The notes beneath the pieces were generated by a model. It searched no databases. It had not been told where the DNA came from and was given only the letters and a program-made list of their open reading frames with translations. The translations under genes were made by a program, and so were the position numbers. Shown here piece by piece: positions 34,085-42,511 of a stretch of 64,000 bases of DNA (within the stretch, counting starts at the first letter, position 1; each line of letters starts with the position of its first letter). This DNA is from Oleispirillum sp963678075 (GTDB lineage Bacteria > Pseudomonadota > Alphaproteobacteria > Rhodospirillales > Rhodospirillaceae): assembly GCA_963678075.2 (NCBI GenBank), contig CAXXPK010000005.1, forward strand, positions 1 to 64,000, in the 5' to 3' direction.

Positions 34085-34646
34085 CGTCTTCTCCCGTCTG
34101 GCCGACCTTCTGGCGTTCCGGGGACTTGGCCTTGATCCCGCCACCCATCTGGGGGCGGCGGTGCATTTCTTCCTTGAGGACACGGCGAAGATCTTCGTCA
34201 TGGGGCTGTTCCGCAGCGTCGTGTCGCTGCACCGGGTGCGCGTGCGCTTCGCGGCGCGCGAGGTCGCGGTGATCGTCAAGCGGGTCTGGTTGTACGTGTT
34301 GATCGGCATTGCCATCGGCGCCGGGTTGCACGGTTACGTTCCCGCCGATCTGGTGGCGGATATCGCCGGGCCGGGCAATTCGTTGGCGGTGCCGTTGGCG
34401 GGGTTGATGGGGATTCCGCTTTATTCCAACGCCACCGGCGTGATTCCGGTGGCCGAGGCGCTGCTGTCCAAGGGGGTCCCGGTCGGCACCGTGCTGGCCC
34501 TGATGATGAGCGTGGTGGCGATCTCGCTGCCCGAGTTCGTGATTCTGCGCAAGGTGATCCAGCCGCGCGGTCTGGCGCTGTTCGGTGGTTTTCTGGCCGT
34601 GGCGTTCATCGCCGTCGGTCTTTTCTTTAACGTCCTATTGGGGTGA
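34077..34646 (+). CDS. ArsP/UPF0718-like permease lacking its central part
   Basis: 189 residues, where the family has about 300-350. The N-terminus (HFFLEDTAKIFVMGLFRSVVSLHRVRV) and the C-terminal half (VWLYVLIGIAIGAGLHGYVP, GIPLYSNATGVIPVAEALLSKG, LPEFVILRKVI) match. The middle, including the first C-S-C-S-S-V-P motif half, is missing while the frame is kept. About five membrane helices remain. Intact members export organoarsenicals such as methylarsenite. The start overlaps the arsR stop. It may be inactive. Confidence 0.75.
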   Translation: MFDVFSRLADLLAFRGLGLDPATHLGAAVHFFLEDTAKIFVMGLFRSVVSLHRVRVRFAAREVAVIVKRVWLYVLIGIAIGAGLHGYVPADLVADIAGPGNSLAVPLAGLMGIPLYSNATGVIPVAEALLSKGVPVGTVLALMMSVVAISLPEFVILRKVIQPRGLALFGGFLAVAFIAVGLFFNVLLG

Positions 34647-34654
34647 TCGATACC

Positions 34655-34891
34655 ATGAAACAGGTCAAGGTTCTGGGTTCTGGCTGCCGTAACTGCACCA
34701 ACACCGCCGAAGCCATCGTCGCCAAGGCGAAGGAATTGGGGGTGGAGGTCACGATGGAGAAAATCACCGACATGGCGGCGATCATGACCCATGGCGTAAT
34801 GGCGACGCCGGGCGTGGTGATCGACGGAAAGGTCGTTCACGCGGGCGGCGTTCCCACCCCGGCGCAGATCGAGGCTTGGTTGAAAAGCTGA
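34655..34891 (+). CDS. Small thioredoxin-fold protein (redox-active disulfide type)
   Basis: 78 residues: MKQVKVLGSGCRNCTNTAEAI with CxxC at 11-14, then GVMATPGVVIDGKVVHAGGVPT with the cis-proline. These small thioredoxin_3 proteins commonly lie next to ArsP-like permeases. It may reduce or deliver the metalloid or a protein thiol; this is inference. It follows the permease directly, so all three genes form one operon. Confidence 0.88.
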   Translation: MKQVKVLGSGCRNCTNTAEAIVAKAKELGVEVTMEKITDMAAIMTHGVMATPGVVIDGKVVHAGGVPTPAQIEAWLKS

Positions 34892-34902
34892 TCGCTCGGG
34901 GG

Positions 34903-35649
34903 CTATTTGTACCACGCCCTGACGAAATACAAGCCCGCGCTGGGGGCGGTGGCCCCCGCCGCGGCGCGGTTCTTCGCCGCCAGCGCGGTGGCCACGTCGT
35001 CCTTCGTCCACTTGCCCTCGCCGACCCGCTTCAAGGTGCCGACCATGTTGCGCACCTGATGATGCAGAAACGATCGCGCCTGGGTGCGGATCTCGATCGC
35101 CTCGCCGACCCGTTGCACGGTCAGGGCGTCCAGGGTCTTGACCGGCGATTGCGACTGGCAGGCGACGGCCCTGAACGACGTGAAGTCGTGTCGTCCGACC
35201 AGAACTTGCGCGGCGTCGTGCATCGCTTCGGCATCCAGGGGCTTTTGCACCAGCCAGGCGCGTCCGGCTTCCAGCGTCAGGGGCGCTGGCCGGTTGACGA
35301 TGCGGTACAGATAGGCCCGCCCCAGACAGGAAAAGCGGGCGTGGAAATCATCGGGTACGATTTCGGCGTTCAATACCGCCACCGGCTGCCGGGCGATGTG
35401 CAGGTGGGCGTTGATCGTGGCGCGAATGGTGTGGGGCGTGTCGTCGCGCGGCAAATCGACATGCGCCACCTGTCCCAACGCATGCACCCCGGCGTCGGTG
35501 CGCCCCGCCGCGAAGGTCGGCAAGGTCTGCCCACAGTATCCGGCGATTGCCGTTTCCAACGCCGCCTGTACCGAGGGACCGTTGTCCTGCTTCTGCCAGC
35601 CGACGAAATCGCGGCCATCGTATTCCAGGGTCAACTTGATGCACGGCAT
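34903..35649 (-). CDS. truA: tRNA pseudouridine(38-40) synthase TruA
   Basis: 248 residues. MPCIKLTLEYDGRDFVGWQKQDNGPSVQAALE is the standard start, and AGRTDAGVHALGQVAHVD contains the catalytic aspartate. FLHHQVRNMVGTL and TAPSAGLYFVRAWY close the fold. It converts uridines in the anticodon stem-loop to pseudouridine. It is separated from fmt, on the same strand, by intergenic repeat copy 2. Confidence 0.96.
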   Translation of the reverse strand: MPCIKLTLEYDGRDFVGWQKQDNGPSVQAALETAIAGYCGQTLPTFAAGRTDAGVHALGQVAHVDLPRDDTPHTIRATINAHLHIARQPVAVLNAEIVPDDFHARFSCLGRAYLYRIVNRPAPLTLEAGRAWLVQKPLDAEAMHDAAQVLVGRHDFTSFRAVACQSQSPVKTLDALTVQRVGEAIEIRTQARSFLHHQVRNMVGTLKRVGEGKWTKDDVATALAAKNRAAAGATAPSAGLYFVRAWYK

Positions 35650-35674
35650 GGGGGATATCCGAAAGTTAAACCAG

Positions 35675-35858
35675 GCCGGGCTCTGCCCGGACCCGCGAAG
35701 GGGCTAGGCCCCCTCGATCCCATAACGGTTTTTTGCGCGTAACGCCATAAGACCATCGCGCGCCGTGATGGGTGATTGCCGCTGCGCGGCGAAAAACTAT
35801 ATGGGTCCACAGGGGCCAAGCCCCTGTGCGGGGTCCGGGGCTGGTCCCGGTCTGGTCT
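35675..35858. repeat. Mosaic intergenic palindromic repeat, copy 2
   Basis: The modules seen at 820-968 recur. One is GCCGGGCTCTGCCCGGACCC, followed by GCGAAGGGGCTAGGCCCC and TCGATCCC. Another is a central GCGATGGTCTTATGGCGTTA (minus strand). The closing inverted unit has GTCCACAGGGGCCAAGCCCC and TGTGCGGGGTCCGGGG. It sits exactly between truA and the fmt stop. Confidence 0.7.
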
Positions 35859-36788
35859 CTATGCGAACCGCGTTCCGGCGGGAACCGCATGGCCGTTCAA
35901 GAACGCCGTCGCGTCGGCAGGTTTGGCTCCGGCGCGTTGCAGCAGGGTCGGGCACACCGCGCCGATGCCGCAAGCGATGGTCAGTTTGTCGTCCAGTGCC
36001 ATTCCGGGTTCGCCCGTGCCGTTTGCGACGGTGGCGTTCAGCATCTTGACCCGTTCGTCGTCCAGTTCGCACCACGCGCCGGGGAAGGGGGAGAGGCCGC
36101 GGATATGGGCCGAGACCTCGGTCGCGGGGCGGGTCCAGTCGATGCGGGATTCGGCCTTGTCGATTTTCTTGGCATAGGCTCCGCCGTCGGCGGGTTGCGG
36201 CGTCGCGGTCGTCCGCCCGGCGGCCAGATCGGCCAGCAGCGGCACGATCATCCGCGCGCCCAGGGCGGCCAGGGCGTCGTGCAGGGTTTCGGCGGTATCG
36301 GCGGGGCCGATCGGGATTTCCTCCCGCGTCAGCATCGCGCCGGTGTCCAGGCCTTCGTCCATTTGCATCAGGGTGATGCCGGTCGCCGCGTCGCCCTCCA
36401 TGATCGCCCGTTGGATCGGCGCGGCGCCCCGCCAGCGCGGCAACAGCGAGGCATGCAGGTTGACGCAGCCCAGGCGCGGCGCGGTCAGGATCGGCGGGGG
36501 CAGGATCAGGCCATAGGCGGCGACCACCGCGACATCGACGGCCAGGGCCGCGAACTCGGCCTGGGCCTCGGGGGTTTTCAATGTGGTGGGGCAGCGCACC
36601 GGCAGGCCCAGCCGTTCCGCCAGGGCGTGCACCGGCGACGGCGTCAGTTTGTAGCCGCGACCGGTGGGGCGGGGCGGTTGGCTGTAGACGCGGACCACGT
36701 CATGGGTGGCGGCGACGGCGGCCAGGGCGGTCGCCGCGAATTCCGGCGTTCCCATGAACGCGACGCGCAGGCGCGTGGATTTCCTCAT
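35859..36788 (-). CDS. fmt: Methionyl-tRNA formyltransferase
   Basis: 309 residues. MRKSTRLRVAFMGTPEFAATAL, the folate-site VVAAYGLILPPPIL, the catalytic region NLHASLLPRWRGAAPIQRAI and MQMDEGLDTG are all present, followed by the C-terminal tRNA-binding domain. It formylates initiator Met-tRNA. An ATG at 36812 overlaps the def stop (ATGA), but the ATG at 36788 follows GAGAGGGGAC with good spacing and starts where family similarity starts. Confidence 0.95.
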   Translation of the reverse strand: MRKSTRLRVAFMGTPEFAATALAAVAATHDVVRVYSQPPRPTGRGYKLTPSPVHALAERLGLPVRCPTTLKTPEAQAEFAALAVDVAVVAAYGLILPPPILTAPRLGCVNLHASLLPRWRGAAPIQRAIMEGDAATGITLMQMDEGLDTGAMLTREEIPIGPADTAETLHDALAALGARMIVPLLADLAAGRTTATPQPADGGAYAKKIDKAESRIDWTRPATEVSAHIRGLSPFPGAWCELDDERVKMLNATVANGTGEPGMALDDKLTIACGIGAVCPTLLQRAGAKPADATAFLNGHAVPAGTRFA

Positions 36789-36808
36789 GCCGTCCCCTCT
36801 CGCGCCGG

Positions 36809-37318
36809 TCATTCCGGGCGCTTTTCTTTCTTCAGCTTGTGCAGGATCATGTTGCGTTTCAAGGACGACAGATGGTCGATGAACAGGGTGCCGTTCAGGT
36901 GGTCGATCTCGTGCTGGATGCAGGTGGCCAGCAGACTATCGGCCTCGATTTCGTGTTGTACGCCGTCGCGGTCGAGAAACCGCACCTTGACCGTCGCCGG
37001 GCGCTCGACCTCGGCATATTGCTTGGGGACCGACAGGCAGCCTTCCTCGTAGGTGTTCCGTTCCTCGGATTCCCAGATCACCTCGGGGTTGGTGAAGACC
37101 ATCGGCGCGAGCGGATCGTCCTTTCCCGCCACGTCCAGCACCACCACCCGCTTCGATACGCCGACCTGCGGCGCGGCCAAGCCGATGCCCGGCGCCTCGT
37201 ACATGGTTTCCAGCATGTCGTCCATCAGGGTGCGAATCGTGTCGTCGATTGCTTCGACCTTCACGGCCTTCGCCTTCAGGCGGGGATCGGGGGCGACCAG
37301 GATCGGCAATATCGCCAT
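36809..37318 (-). CDS. def: Peptide deformylase
   Basis: 169 residues with the three metal-site motifs GIGLAAPQVG, EEGCLSVP and QHEIDHLNG (HExxH). It removes the formyl group from new N-termini and is partnered with fmt downstream, a widely conserved pair. The ATG at 37318 starts MAILPILVAPDPRLK. Confidence 0.96.
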   Translation of the reverse strand: MAILPILVAPDPRLKAKAVKVEAIDDTIRTLMDDMLETMYEAPGIGLAAPQVGVSKRVVVLDVAGKDDPLAPMVFTNPEVIWESEERNTYEEGCLSVPKQYAEVERPATVKVRFLDRDGVQHEIEADSLLATCIQHEIDHLNGTLFIDHLSSLKRNMILHKLKKEKRPE

Positions 37319-37436
37319 GGGTGCGCGCGTCCTTGTTGCAAGCGTTTATCATGTCGTCAAACCGGACATAGGGCGTTTTGCCCCTTCGCGTCAAGCGGCG
37401 GCTGGCCTATACTGGCCGCCAAGATGGGGGGAACCG

Positions 37437-38561
37437 ATGACTATGACGCTTGGCATAGCGGAAGTTCTGGCATTGGCGGTGGGAATCGCGGCGGTGGCGG
37501 GCGGTCTCGTTTGGCTGATGGGGTGGCGAGGCCCTGCGTCCGACCCGATTCTGGGCGAGTTGTCCGGGCGTTTGGCGCAAATGGCGGAAAGCCAGGCGGC
37601 GCAGCAGGCGACGCTGGCGGATCGCATGCAGGCGCAGGAACGCGCCCTGGCCAAGGCGATGGATGACAAATTGGCCGAGGTCACGCGTCGTGTCGGCGAA
37701 GGACTGACCACTTCGGCCGAGAAGACCGTCGCCACCCTGCACGATCTGCGCGAACGGCTGGCGGTGATCGACGTCGCGCAAAAGAATCTAACCGCGCTGT
37801 CCACCCAGGTGGTGGGGTTGCAGGACATTCTGTCCAACAAGCAGGCGCGCGGCGCGTTCGGCGAGGTGCAGTTGCACGACATTGTCACCGCCGCCCTTCC
37901 GGCCGAGGCCTATGCCTTCCAGGCGGTGCTGTCCAACGGTCGCCGCGCCGACTGTTTGCTGCTGCTTCCCAACCCGCCCGGCCCCATCGCCATCGACTCC
38001 AAATTCCCGCTGGACGGATACCAGGCGTTCCGCGACGCCGCCGACGACGCCACCCGCAAGGTCGCCGCCAAACGCTTCGCCGACGATCTGCTGAAACACA
38101 TCCGCGATATCGCCGACCGCTACATCATCGCGGGCGAGACCGCCGAATCCGCGCTGATGTTTCTGCCGTCCGAGGCGGTCTATGCCGAGCTTCACGCCAG
38201 CTTTCGCGGCGTGGTCGAGGAATCCTATCGCAACCGGGTGTGGATCGTTTCCCCCACCACCCTGATGGCGACCCTGAACACGGTGCGCGCGGTCTTGAAG
38301 GACGTACAAATGCGCAAGCAGGCGGGCCGCATCCAGAAAGAGGTCGGCACCTTGCTTGAGGACGTTACCCGTCTCGACGAACGCCTGAAGAAGCTGTTCA
38401 CCCACATCAATCAGGCGCAGGGCGATATCAGCCCGGTCGAAACCTCGATCGGCAAGATCGTCAGCCGCGCCGAAAAGATCGAGGCGGTGCAACTGGGCGC
38501 CCCCGACACCCCGGAAATCGCCCACAAACCGCCGGAGGCTCCCCCCCAACGATCGCGATGA
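37437..38561 (+). CDS. rmuC: DNA recombination protein RmuC
   Basis: 374 residues. One N-terminal membrane helix (VLALAVGIAAVAGGLVWLMGW) is followed by a coiled coil (about 40-110) and the RmuC nuclease-like core: RGAFGEVQLHDIV, IDSKFPLDGYQAFRD, AESALMFLPSEAVYAELHASF and NRVWIVSPTTLMATLNTVRAVLKD. The family limits inversions between inverted repeats; the PD-(D/E)xK-like fold is known from family analysis. RBS GGGGGGAACCG precedes the ATG. The stop overlaps the start of the broken NfeD-like gene (ATGA). Confidence 0.93.
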   Translation: MTMTLGIAEVLALAVGIAAVAGGLVWLMGWRGPASDPILGELSGRLAQMAESQAAQQATLADRMQAQERALAKAMDDKLAEVTRRVGEGLTTSAEKTVATLHDLRERLAVIDVAQKNLTALSTQVVGLQDILSNKQARGAFGEVQLHDIVTAALPAEAYAFQAVLSNGRRADCLLLLPNPPGPIAIDSKFPLDGYQAFRDAADDATRKVAAKRFADDLLKHIRDIADRYIIAGETAESALMFLPSEAVYAELHASFRGVVEESYRNRVWIVSPTTLMATLNTVRAVLKDVQMRKQAGRIQKEVGTLLEDVTRLDERLKKLFTHINQAQGDISPVETSIGKIVSRAEKIEAVQLGAPDTPEIAHKPPEAPPQRSR

Positions 38562-38960
38562 CGCCGCTTCCCCCCCTTCGCCTGGGTCGGTCTTGGCGGT
38601 GCGCTGCTGGCCCTTGGCCTGTGGCGGAATTGGGGGCTCTGCCGATCCCTGGGGGTTGGCGCCACTATCGCGGGCCTTGCCTTTTGGGGTTTGGGCGAAA
38701 CCGCGCCGCTGCACCAACTGGCGATGTTCGGCGGCAGACGCATGTAGCGATTGGCCGGCGCGTTGCCGACGAGCCACTACGCGGGGGTCGGCATCGTCGG
38801 GCGCATCGGAACCGTGGCGAAGGCGTTCAGGAACGGCCATGGCGCCGTCGCCGCGAACGGCCAAACCTATGCCGCCACCGCAAGGGAAGACTTGCCCGAG
38901 GGCGCGGAGGTCCGGGTCACCGGCCTGGATAACGAAGCGCTGAAGGTGGAACGGAAGTAG
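38558..38960 (+). pseudogene. Short NfeD/membrane-OB protein with frameshift and in-frame TAG
   Basis: The ATG overlaps the rmuC stop. After MTPLPP a C7 run (38569-38576) must be shifted to read FAWVGLGGALLALGLWRNWG and GVGATIAGLAFWGLG, two membrane helices. In that frame a TAG follows MFGGRRM (38745-38750 area). The same frame then gives VGIVGRIGTVAKAFRNGHGAV and ATAREDLPEGAEVRVTG, an NfeD-type OB fold. Such proteins usually partner stomatin-like proteases. Two lesions make it probably inactive; a TTG at 38751 could restart the OB part alone. Confidence 0.6.
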
Positions 38961-39263
38961 GGCGCGTTTCAGGGAAAGACTTTAGAGCAAGGTCATGGGC
39001 TCCGCCCATCCCCGCGAAGGGGCTGGGCCCCTTCGATCCCATGAGACGACGGTTTTGGGGCCGAAAGCGGACGGGCCGCTTTATGCCGCGAGACGGGCTA
39101 AGCGGGAGCTGGGCCGTGCACGAGCTTCGGCAACAACTGCCCCCATCTCGGCCTCTCATCCGGTTACTGCGTCGGCTCAGACCAGCACTGACGGACGCGA
39201 TCGTTAGTGAGCCTGTTGGCCGTTCTCCTGACTAGGACGAATAACGTGTCCAGAGGAATCCAG
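38961..39263. other. Non-coding stretch containing repeat copy 3
   Basis: Apart from the repeat at 38992-39055 I see no gene here. The part from 39100 on is lower in GC and marks the start of the accessory region. Confidence 0.5.
38992..39055. repeat. Mosaic intergenic repeat, copy 3 (single unit)
   Basis: ATGGGCTCCGCCCATCCCCG is followed by CGAAGGGGCTGGGCCCCTTC and GATCCCATGAG, matching the end unit of copy 1 and the start unit of copy 2. Confidence 0.65.
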
Positions 39264-39689
39264 TCAGCCGCGTTTCATGCTCATCAGCCCGGGTGCCACT
39301 TTTTCGATAATGTGCACCGACTGCGAATGAATCATCGGCCGCGCATCGTAGCCTAGCGCGTCCAGGCGGCGGATATTGTCTGCCCAGCATCTTCCCCACT
39401 CATTCTCTGTCGGGCCGACGGCCGTGTAGGACCCCGCAATCTGTGTGGGGCCAGAGATACCCAAATAGAACATATCCGTTTCTGGCGGATTCCCCTCGTC
39501 GAATTCCAAGCGAAGGGAGCATCGGTAGATGGAAAGTTCATAGCTGCCTTCTTTCCTGCCTACCATTACGTCGAAGCTGACCACCTCGTTAGGAGCAATC
39601 GCGTGTCTTCCTACAAACTGTGGATTCTCGGTGTCGATGTCGACATCGTATGTCCAGTCGGACTTCACTAAGGAGAACTGGGACTTCAT
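39264..39689 (-). CDS. Unknown protein at the edge of the IS with passenger gene
   Basis: 141 residues from the ATG at 39689 (MKSQFSLVKSDWTYDVDID). No signal peptide. Segments include PQFVGRHAIAPNEVVSFDVMVG, YRCSLRLEFDEGNPPETDMFYLGISGP and GYDARPMIHSQSVHIIEKVAPG. I do not recognise it. Its base composition is lower in GC than the core genes, in line with an acquired gene. The open frame runs upstream through the IS end only by chance. Confidence 0.55.
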   Translation of the reverse strand: MKSQFSLVKSDWTYDVDIDTENPQFVGRHAIAPNEVVSFDVMVGRKEGSYELSIYRCSLRLEFDEGNPPETDMFYLGISGPTQIAGSYTAVGPTENEWGRCWADNIRRLDALGYDARPMIHSQSVHIIEKVAPGLMSMKRG

Positions 39690-39759
39690 ATGCGCGCAGT
39701 CTCGAATCTTTTCATGACCGCCGCCCTGAATGAGCCCCCTTAGCAGGGTGTTGAAGAAG

Positions 39760-40104
39760 TCAGAGTGGCTCGCAGACGAAGCCTGATTCATCGCTGCTAT
39801 GGATGTAGATGTGGCCAACCAATCGGCCAGCAGTGCCGAGGGCGACCCATCCTCTCCCGCAAGCAATATCGGCGTCGTTGTGGCCTTCCCACGAGAATTC
39901 GGCGCAGACGGCACCATCCCGGCTCCCGTAACGCACGTCGAGCCATCTCTTGACCGCGCCGAACACCAGTTCGCCATCAGAGGCGCCACCAAAGGTAATG
40001 TGGGCGGGCTCCAGAAGGTCGAGATGATCATCTGGCCAAGTGTCCATCTCGACGATGCTCCAGCGGCCTTCGAAGACTTTGGCAAAGGCGGGCGGGCGCT
40101 TCAT
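39760..40104 (-). CDS. IS passenger gene, conserved-looking cytosolic protein of unknown function
   Basis: 114 residues: MKRPPAFAKVFEGRWSIVEMD, LDLLEPAHITFGGASDGELVFGAVKRW, GAVCAEFSWEGHNDADIACGRGW, then GTAGRLVGHIYIHSSDESGFV and EPL. No membrane segment or signal. The protein is compact and well ordered, unlike a shadow ORF. Its ATG overlaps the stop of the transposase frame (ATGA), so it would be translated by coupling. It lies wholly inside the IS ends. I cannot assign a function. Confidence 0.8.
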   Translation of the reverse strand: MKRPPAFAKVFEGRWSIVEMDTWPDDHLDLLEPAHITFGGASDGELVFGAVKRWLDVRYGSRDGAVCAEFSWEGHNDADIACGRGWVALGTAGRLVGHIYIHSSDESGFVCEPL

Positions 40105-40803
40105 GTGGGCATCTCCCCTGCCAGCAGTTTGGGTGGTCGCAGCAGATTGTAGGCGGCTGCCGAGAAAGCGAAGGCCCAATCCACCTTATCAAGGCCGCGC
40201 AGTTTGGTTTTCCGCATCCCTGCGACTGTCTTGATCCAGCCAAAGGCTTCCTCGATCCGCTTGCGGATGCGAATGGTTGCGACCACCGCCTTCACCGCCA
40301 TCGCCCTCAGCGGCCTTCGGTCTGAAGCTTTTCATTGAGGCCCACGCTTCGATCAGCGTGCCGTCGACGCTGAAATGCTCGCTCGACAGTAGCCGTTTGA
40401 TCCGGGGTTGGACCAACACTGCCGCCAGGAATTTTGCGGCGATGTCCCCTTCCAGCAGCCGGTCGCGGTTCTTGGAGAATGTGGAATGGTCCCAGGCCGG
40501 GTCATCTACCCCGAGACCGACGAACCAACGGAACAGCAGATCAAAGTCCAGGCGCTTCATCAATTGGCGTTCCGAACGGATCGAGTAGAACACCTGCAAC
40601 AGCATGGCCCGCAGCAGCTTCTCCGGTGGAACCGACGGCCGACCCATTCCTGAGTAGAGCGCTGCAAAGTCGCCCGACAACGCCGCTAGTGCCGTATTGG
40701 TCATCTCCCGGATCGTCCGCAGCGGGTGGTCCATGCGCACCCGCGTCTCCAGGTCAACGTAGGAGAACAAGTCTCCAGATCGCTTGTCTGTCCCGTGCAT
40801 CAT
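40101..40803 (-). pseudogene. Transposase of the passenger-carrying IS, middle deleted
   Basis: The N-terminal part (DLFSYVDLETRVRMDHPLR, GRPSVPPEKLLRAMLLQVFYSIRSERQL, FSVDGTLIEAWASMKSFRPK with the first Asp) is followed by a short out-of-frame patch. The C-terminal end (RIRKRIEEAFGWIKTVAGMRKTKLRGL, FAFSAAAYNLLRPPKLLA) continues in another frame to a stop at 40101. About 130-150 residues with the second Asp are missing. The catalytic Glu is in RIEEAFGW. Confidence 0.85.
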
Positions 40804-40894
40804 TCCCTCAGCAACAAGCCACTACCGAGATTGAATTATGCCGATACCAGCCATGCCACCGATTTTTCAATACCCTGCTAATGCGTTCACCTTG

Positions 40895-41008
40895 ATGTAT
40901 GAGAAGTTCTGGGGCTATCCCATGCTCATGGTTGCCACCAAGGACGAGGCGTTGGCTCTTGCAAAAAAGTTGTTGCTCGGAGAACAGGCGGATGCAAGGA
41001 CGCTTTAG
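40895..41008 (+). pseudogene. C-terminal fragment of an unknown gene cut by the IS
   Basis: The frame MYEKFWGYPMLMVATKDEALALAKKLLLGEQADARTL starts right after the IS end and is followed by AATTCTGGGGACACC. It looks like the end of a real helical protein; identity unknown. Confidence 0.35.
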
Positions 41009-41077
41009 AATCTGACTCGGGAAATTCTGGGGACACCATATCGAATTGGCAGCAGCGTTACCTCGTGGCCAAAAGGC

Positions 41078-41200
41078 ATGGCTCGGCTTTCCTGCATCGT
41101 TGTTCCCGGCATTCCCCTCCACGTCACCCAGCGCGGCAACCGGCGTCAGGACACCTTTTCCGCGACGATGACTATCGGCTTTACCGCATTCCGGGGGAAG
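41078..41200 (+). pseudogene. Remnant of a REP-associated tyrosine (Y1) transposase
   Basis: MARLSCIVVPGIPLHVTQRGNRRQDTF is the canonical start of REP-associated/IS200-like transposases (VPGxPHHVTQRGNRR), with the HVT metal site as LHVTQRG. After one frame change it reads FRDDDYRLYR. Everything beyond is lost, including the catalytic tyrosine. Confidence 0.75.
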
Positions 41201-41264
41201 GCCGCACGATTTTCGGCTTCCGATATGCCGATGTCCACAGCCTCGGCGTCAAAATCACCCGATC

Positions 41265-41308
41265 GCGGACGGGAACGCCCGCCCTGGCCCGTTCCCGTCC
41301 GCTTTTTT
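41265..41308 (+). terminator. Rho-independent terminator
   Basis: The 12-bp perfect stem GCGGACGGGAAC / GTTCCCGTCCGC with a 14-base loop is followed by TTTTTT. Confidence 0.85.
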
Positions 41309-41332
41309 GCCTATGGGTTCGCCGGAGCCGCG

Positions 41333-41863
41333 TCAGTTGGCGCTTTTGCAGATCACGCGGCGCCGGTCGCGCAGGGGCGTTCTGTGCACCGCGCCATCCT
41401 TGACGGTCAGGATGGTGACGTTTGCGGTGCATTTGCCGGGCGGTTGCTCGAACAGCGTGACTTCATACTGCGTGGACGGGGCCGCGACGAAGCTGACTCC
41501 CCCCAGGCAATGACGGAACCGTTGGCGGCCCATCCCCAGGTTGATGGTTTGACCGGCCTTGAACGAATTCTCGACGACCGTCCAATCCGTCGCATCGGGA
41601 GGGTCGATCATGTCGACGCGCTTCGGCTTTTCCTCCGCGAAGGATTTCAGCGCATCCACAAGGGTGGTGCGGTCGCGGATAAGGTTGATGCCGTTGTTGC
41701 AGTCGTCCTCGGGGTAGAGGTCGATCCAGCCATGGTCGAGCTTGTCGATGAAGCGGATCTTGGCGGCATCGAGGTCATGAGAAACCTGGATGGGAACGTC
41801 CGGCGAGGCGGACAACAGGAACGGGATCAGGGCGGCGAGGACCGCTTTTGGTTTCGAGATCAT
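41333..41863 (-). CDS. Exported protein of unknown function
   Basis: 176 residues with a signal peptide (MISKPKAVLAALIPFLLSASP). The mature part has IQVSHDLDAAKIRFIDKLDHGWIDLYPEDDCNNGINLIRD and four cysteines (DDCNN, RHCLGG, GKCTA, VICKS) that could form disulfides. It starts three bases after the end of the (frameshifted) lipoprotein gene, so the two form an operon. Family not recognised. Confidence 0.7.
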   Translation of the reverse strand: MISKPKAVLAALIPFLLSASPDVPIQVSHDLDAAKIRFIDKLDHGWIDLYPEDDCNNGINLIRDRTTLVDALKSFAEEKPKRVDMIDPPDATDWTVVENSFKAGQTINLGMGRQRFRHCLGGVSFVAAPSTQYEVTLFEQPPGKCTANVTILTVKDGAVHRTPLRDRRRVICKSAN

Positions 41864-41866
41864 CGT

Positions 41867-42312
41867 TTACTCGTTCGGGGTTGTGTCGGATGACGTCGGG
41901 ACTTCCTTGTGCCAGGCGGAGAAGGCCTTTCCGTTCAGAACAAGGGAACTTGTGAACAAATAGGTCATTCCAGGCTTGGCCGTCAGCTCAACGGACGGGA
42001 AGGCGGGTTGGTACTGCCGGAATAGACCTTCAGCGTTACATAGCAGCGGCCGGGCGCGGTCTTGATCCTGTAGTAGTCCATGAATGGTTCCGACCGGATC
42101 GTGATGACTTTGTTGTCAAGGTCAACGAGGCCGTTCAGCTTTGGCGAAAGGCCGTTCTTGACGGTTTGGTCAATCTTGAAGATCGATGCCTCGGTGTCCG
42201 GGAGCGTGCTGGCTGACTCCACGACGATCTGTGATGCACATCCAGAGACCAATGAAGAAATGGCGGCAATGAAAAATCCAAGTAATATTCTATTGTGGGT
42301 TGCTTTCTGCAT
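41867..42312 (-). pseudogene. Small lipoprotein, one frameshift
   Basis: The start MQKATHNRILLGFFIAAISSLVSGCAS carries a lipobox (LVSGC). The frame runs to GRCYVTLKVYSG near 42015, then stops early. One missing base restores QYQPAFPSVELTAKPGMTYLFTS and a natural end at TAA 41867, three bases before the next gene. The full product would be about 148 residues in the envelope. No family is recognised. Confidence 0.7.
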
Positions 42313-42511
42313 GTTGCTCGCCCTTTCCCTTTGGGTAGCCTTTAAAAAAACAGGAGAGCGTTTTTCTCGAAAACATTATGTCTAATCTGTGATGGAAGGA
42401 GTCTTCGAAGTCTGTCGTTCGCCGTCGGTGCGTTGCCGTCTTCCGCCCCTTGCCGGAATGCGGGGCGTGGGCGTAGGCTGTTTACCGTCTGGACGACAAT
42501 CGGGTGAAACC
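42313..42511. other. Intergenic, nothing recognised
   Basis: A divergent promoter region between the lipoprotein and the small gene at 42512; no hairpin or conserved site stands out. Confidence 0.3.

Larger units (their letters stand above)
39743..40878 (-). mobile_element. IS5/IS1182-like element with passenger gene (1136 bp, deleted transposase)
   Basis: Ends read inward as GCAGGGTATTGAAAAA (40878 side) and GCAGGGTGTTGAAGAA (39743 side), about 16 bp with two mismatches, each bordered by TA (39741-39742, 40879-40880), a possible 2-bp target duplication. Inside, on the minus strand, lie a broken transposase (40803 to 40101) and a second gene (40104 to 39760) whose stop is 17 bases from the terminal repeat. 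The transposase has an internal deletion, so the element is non-autonomous. Confidence 0.85.

Noticed and set aside
37437..38960. CRISPR array or phage genes around the accessory region
   Set aside because: No regularly spaced direct repeats, cas genes, integrase, portal or capsid genes were seen anywhere in the window.
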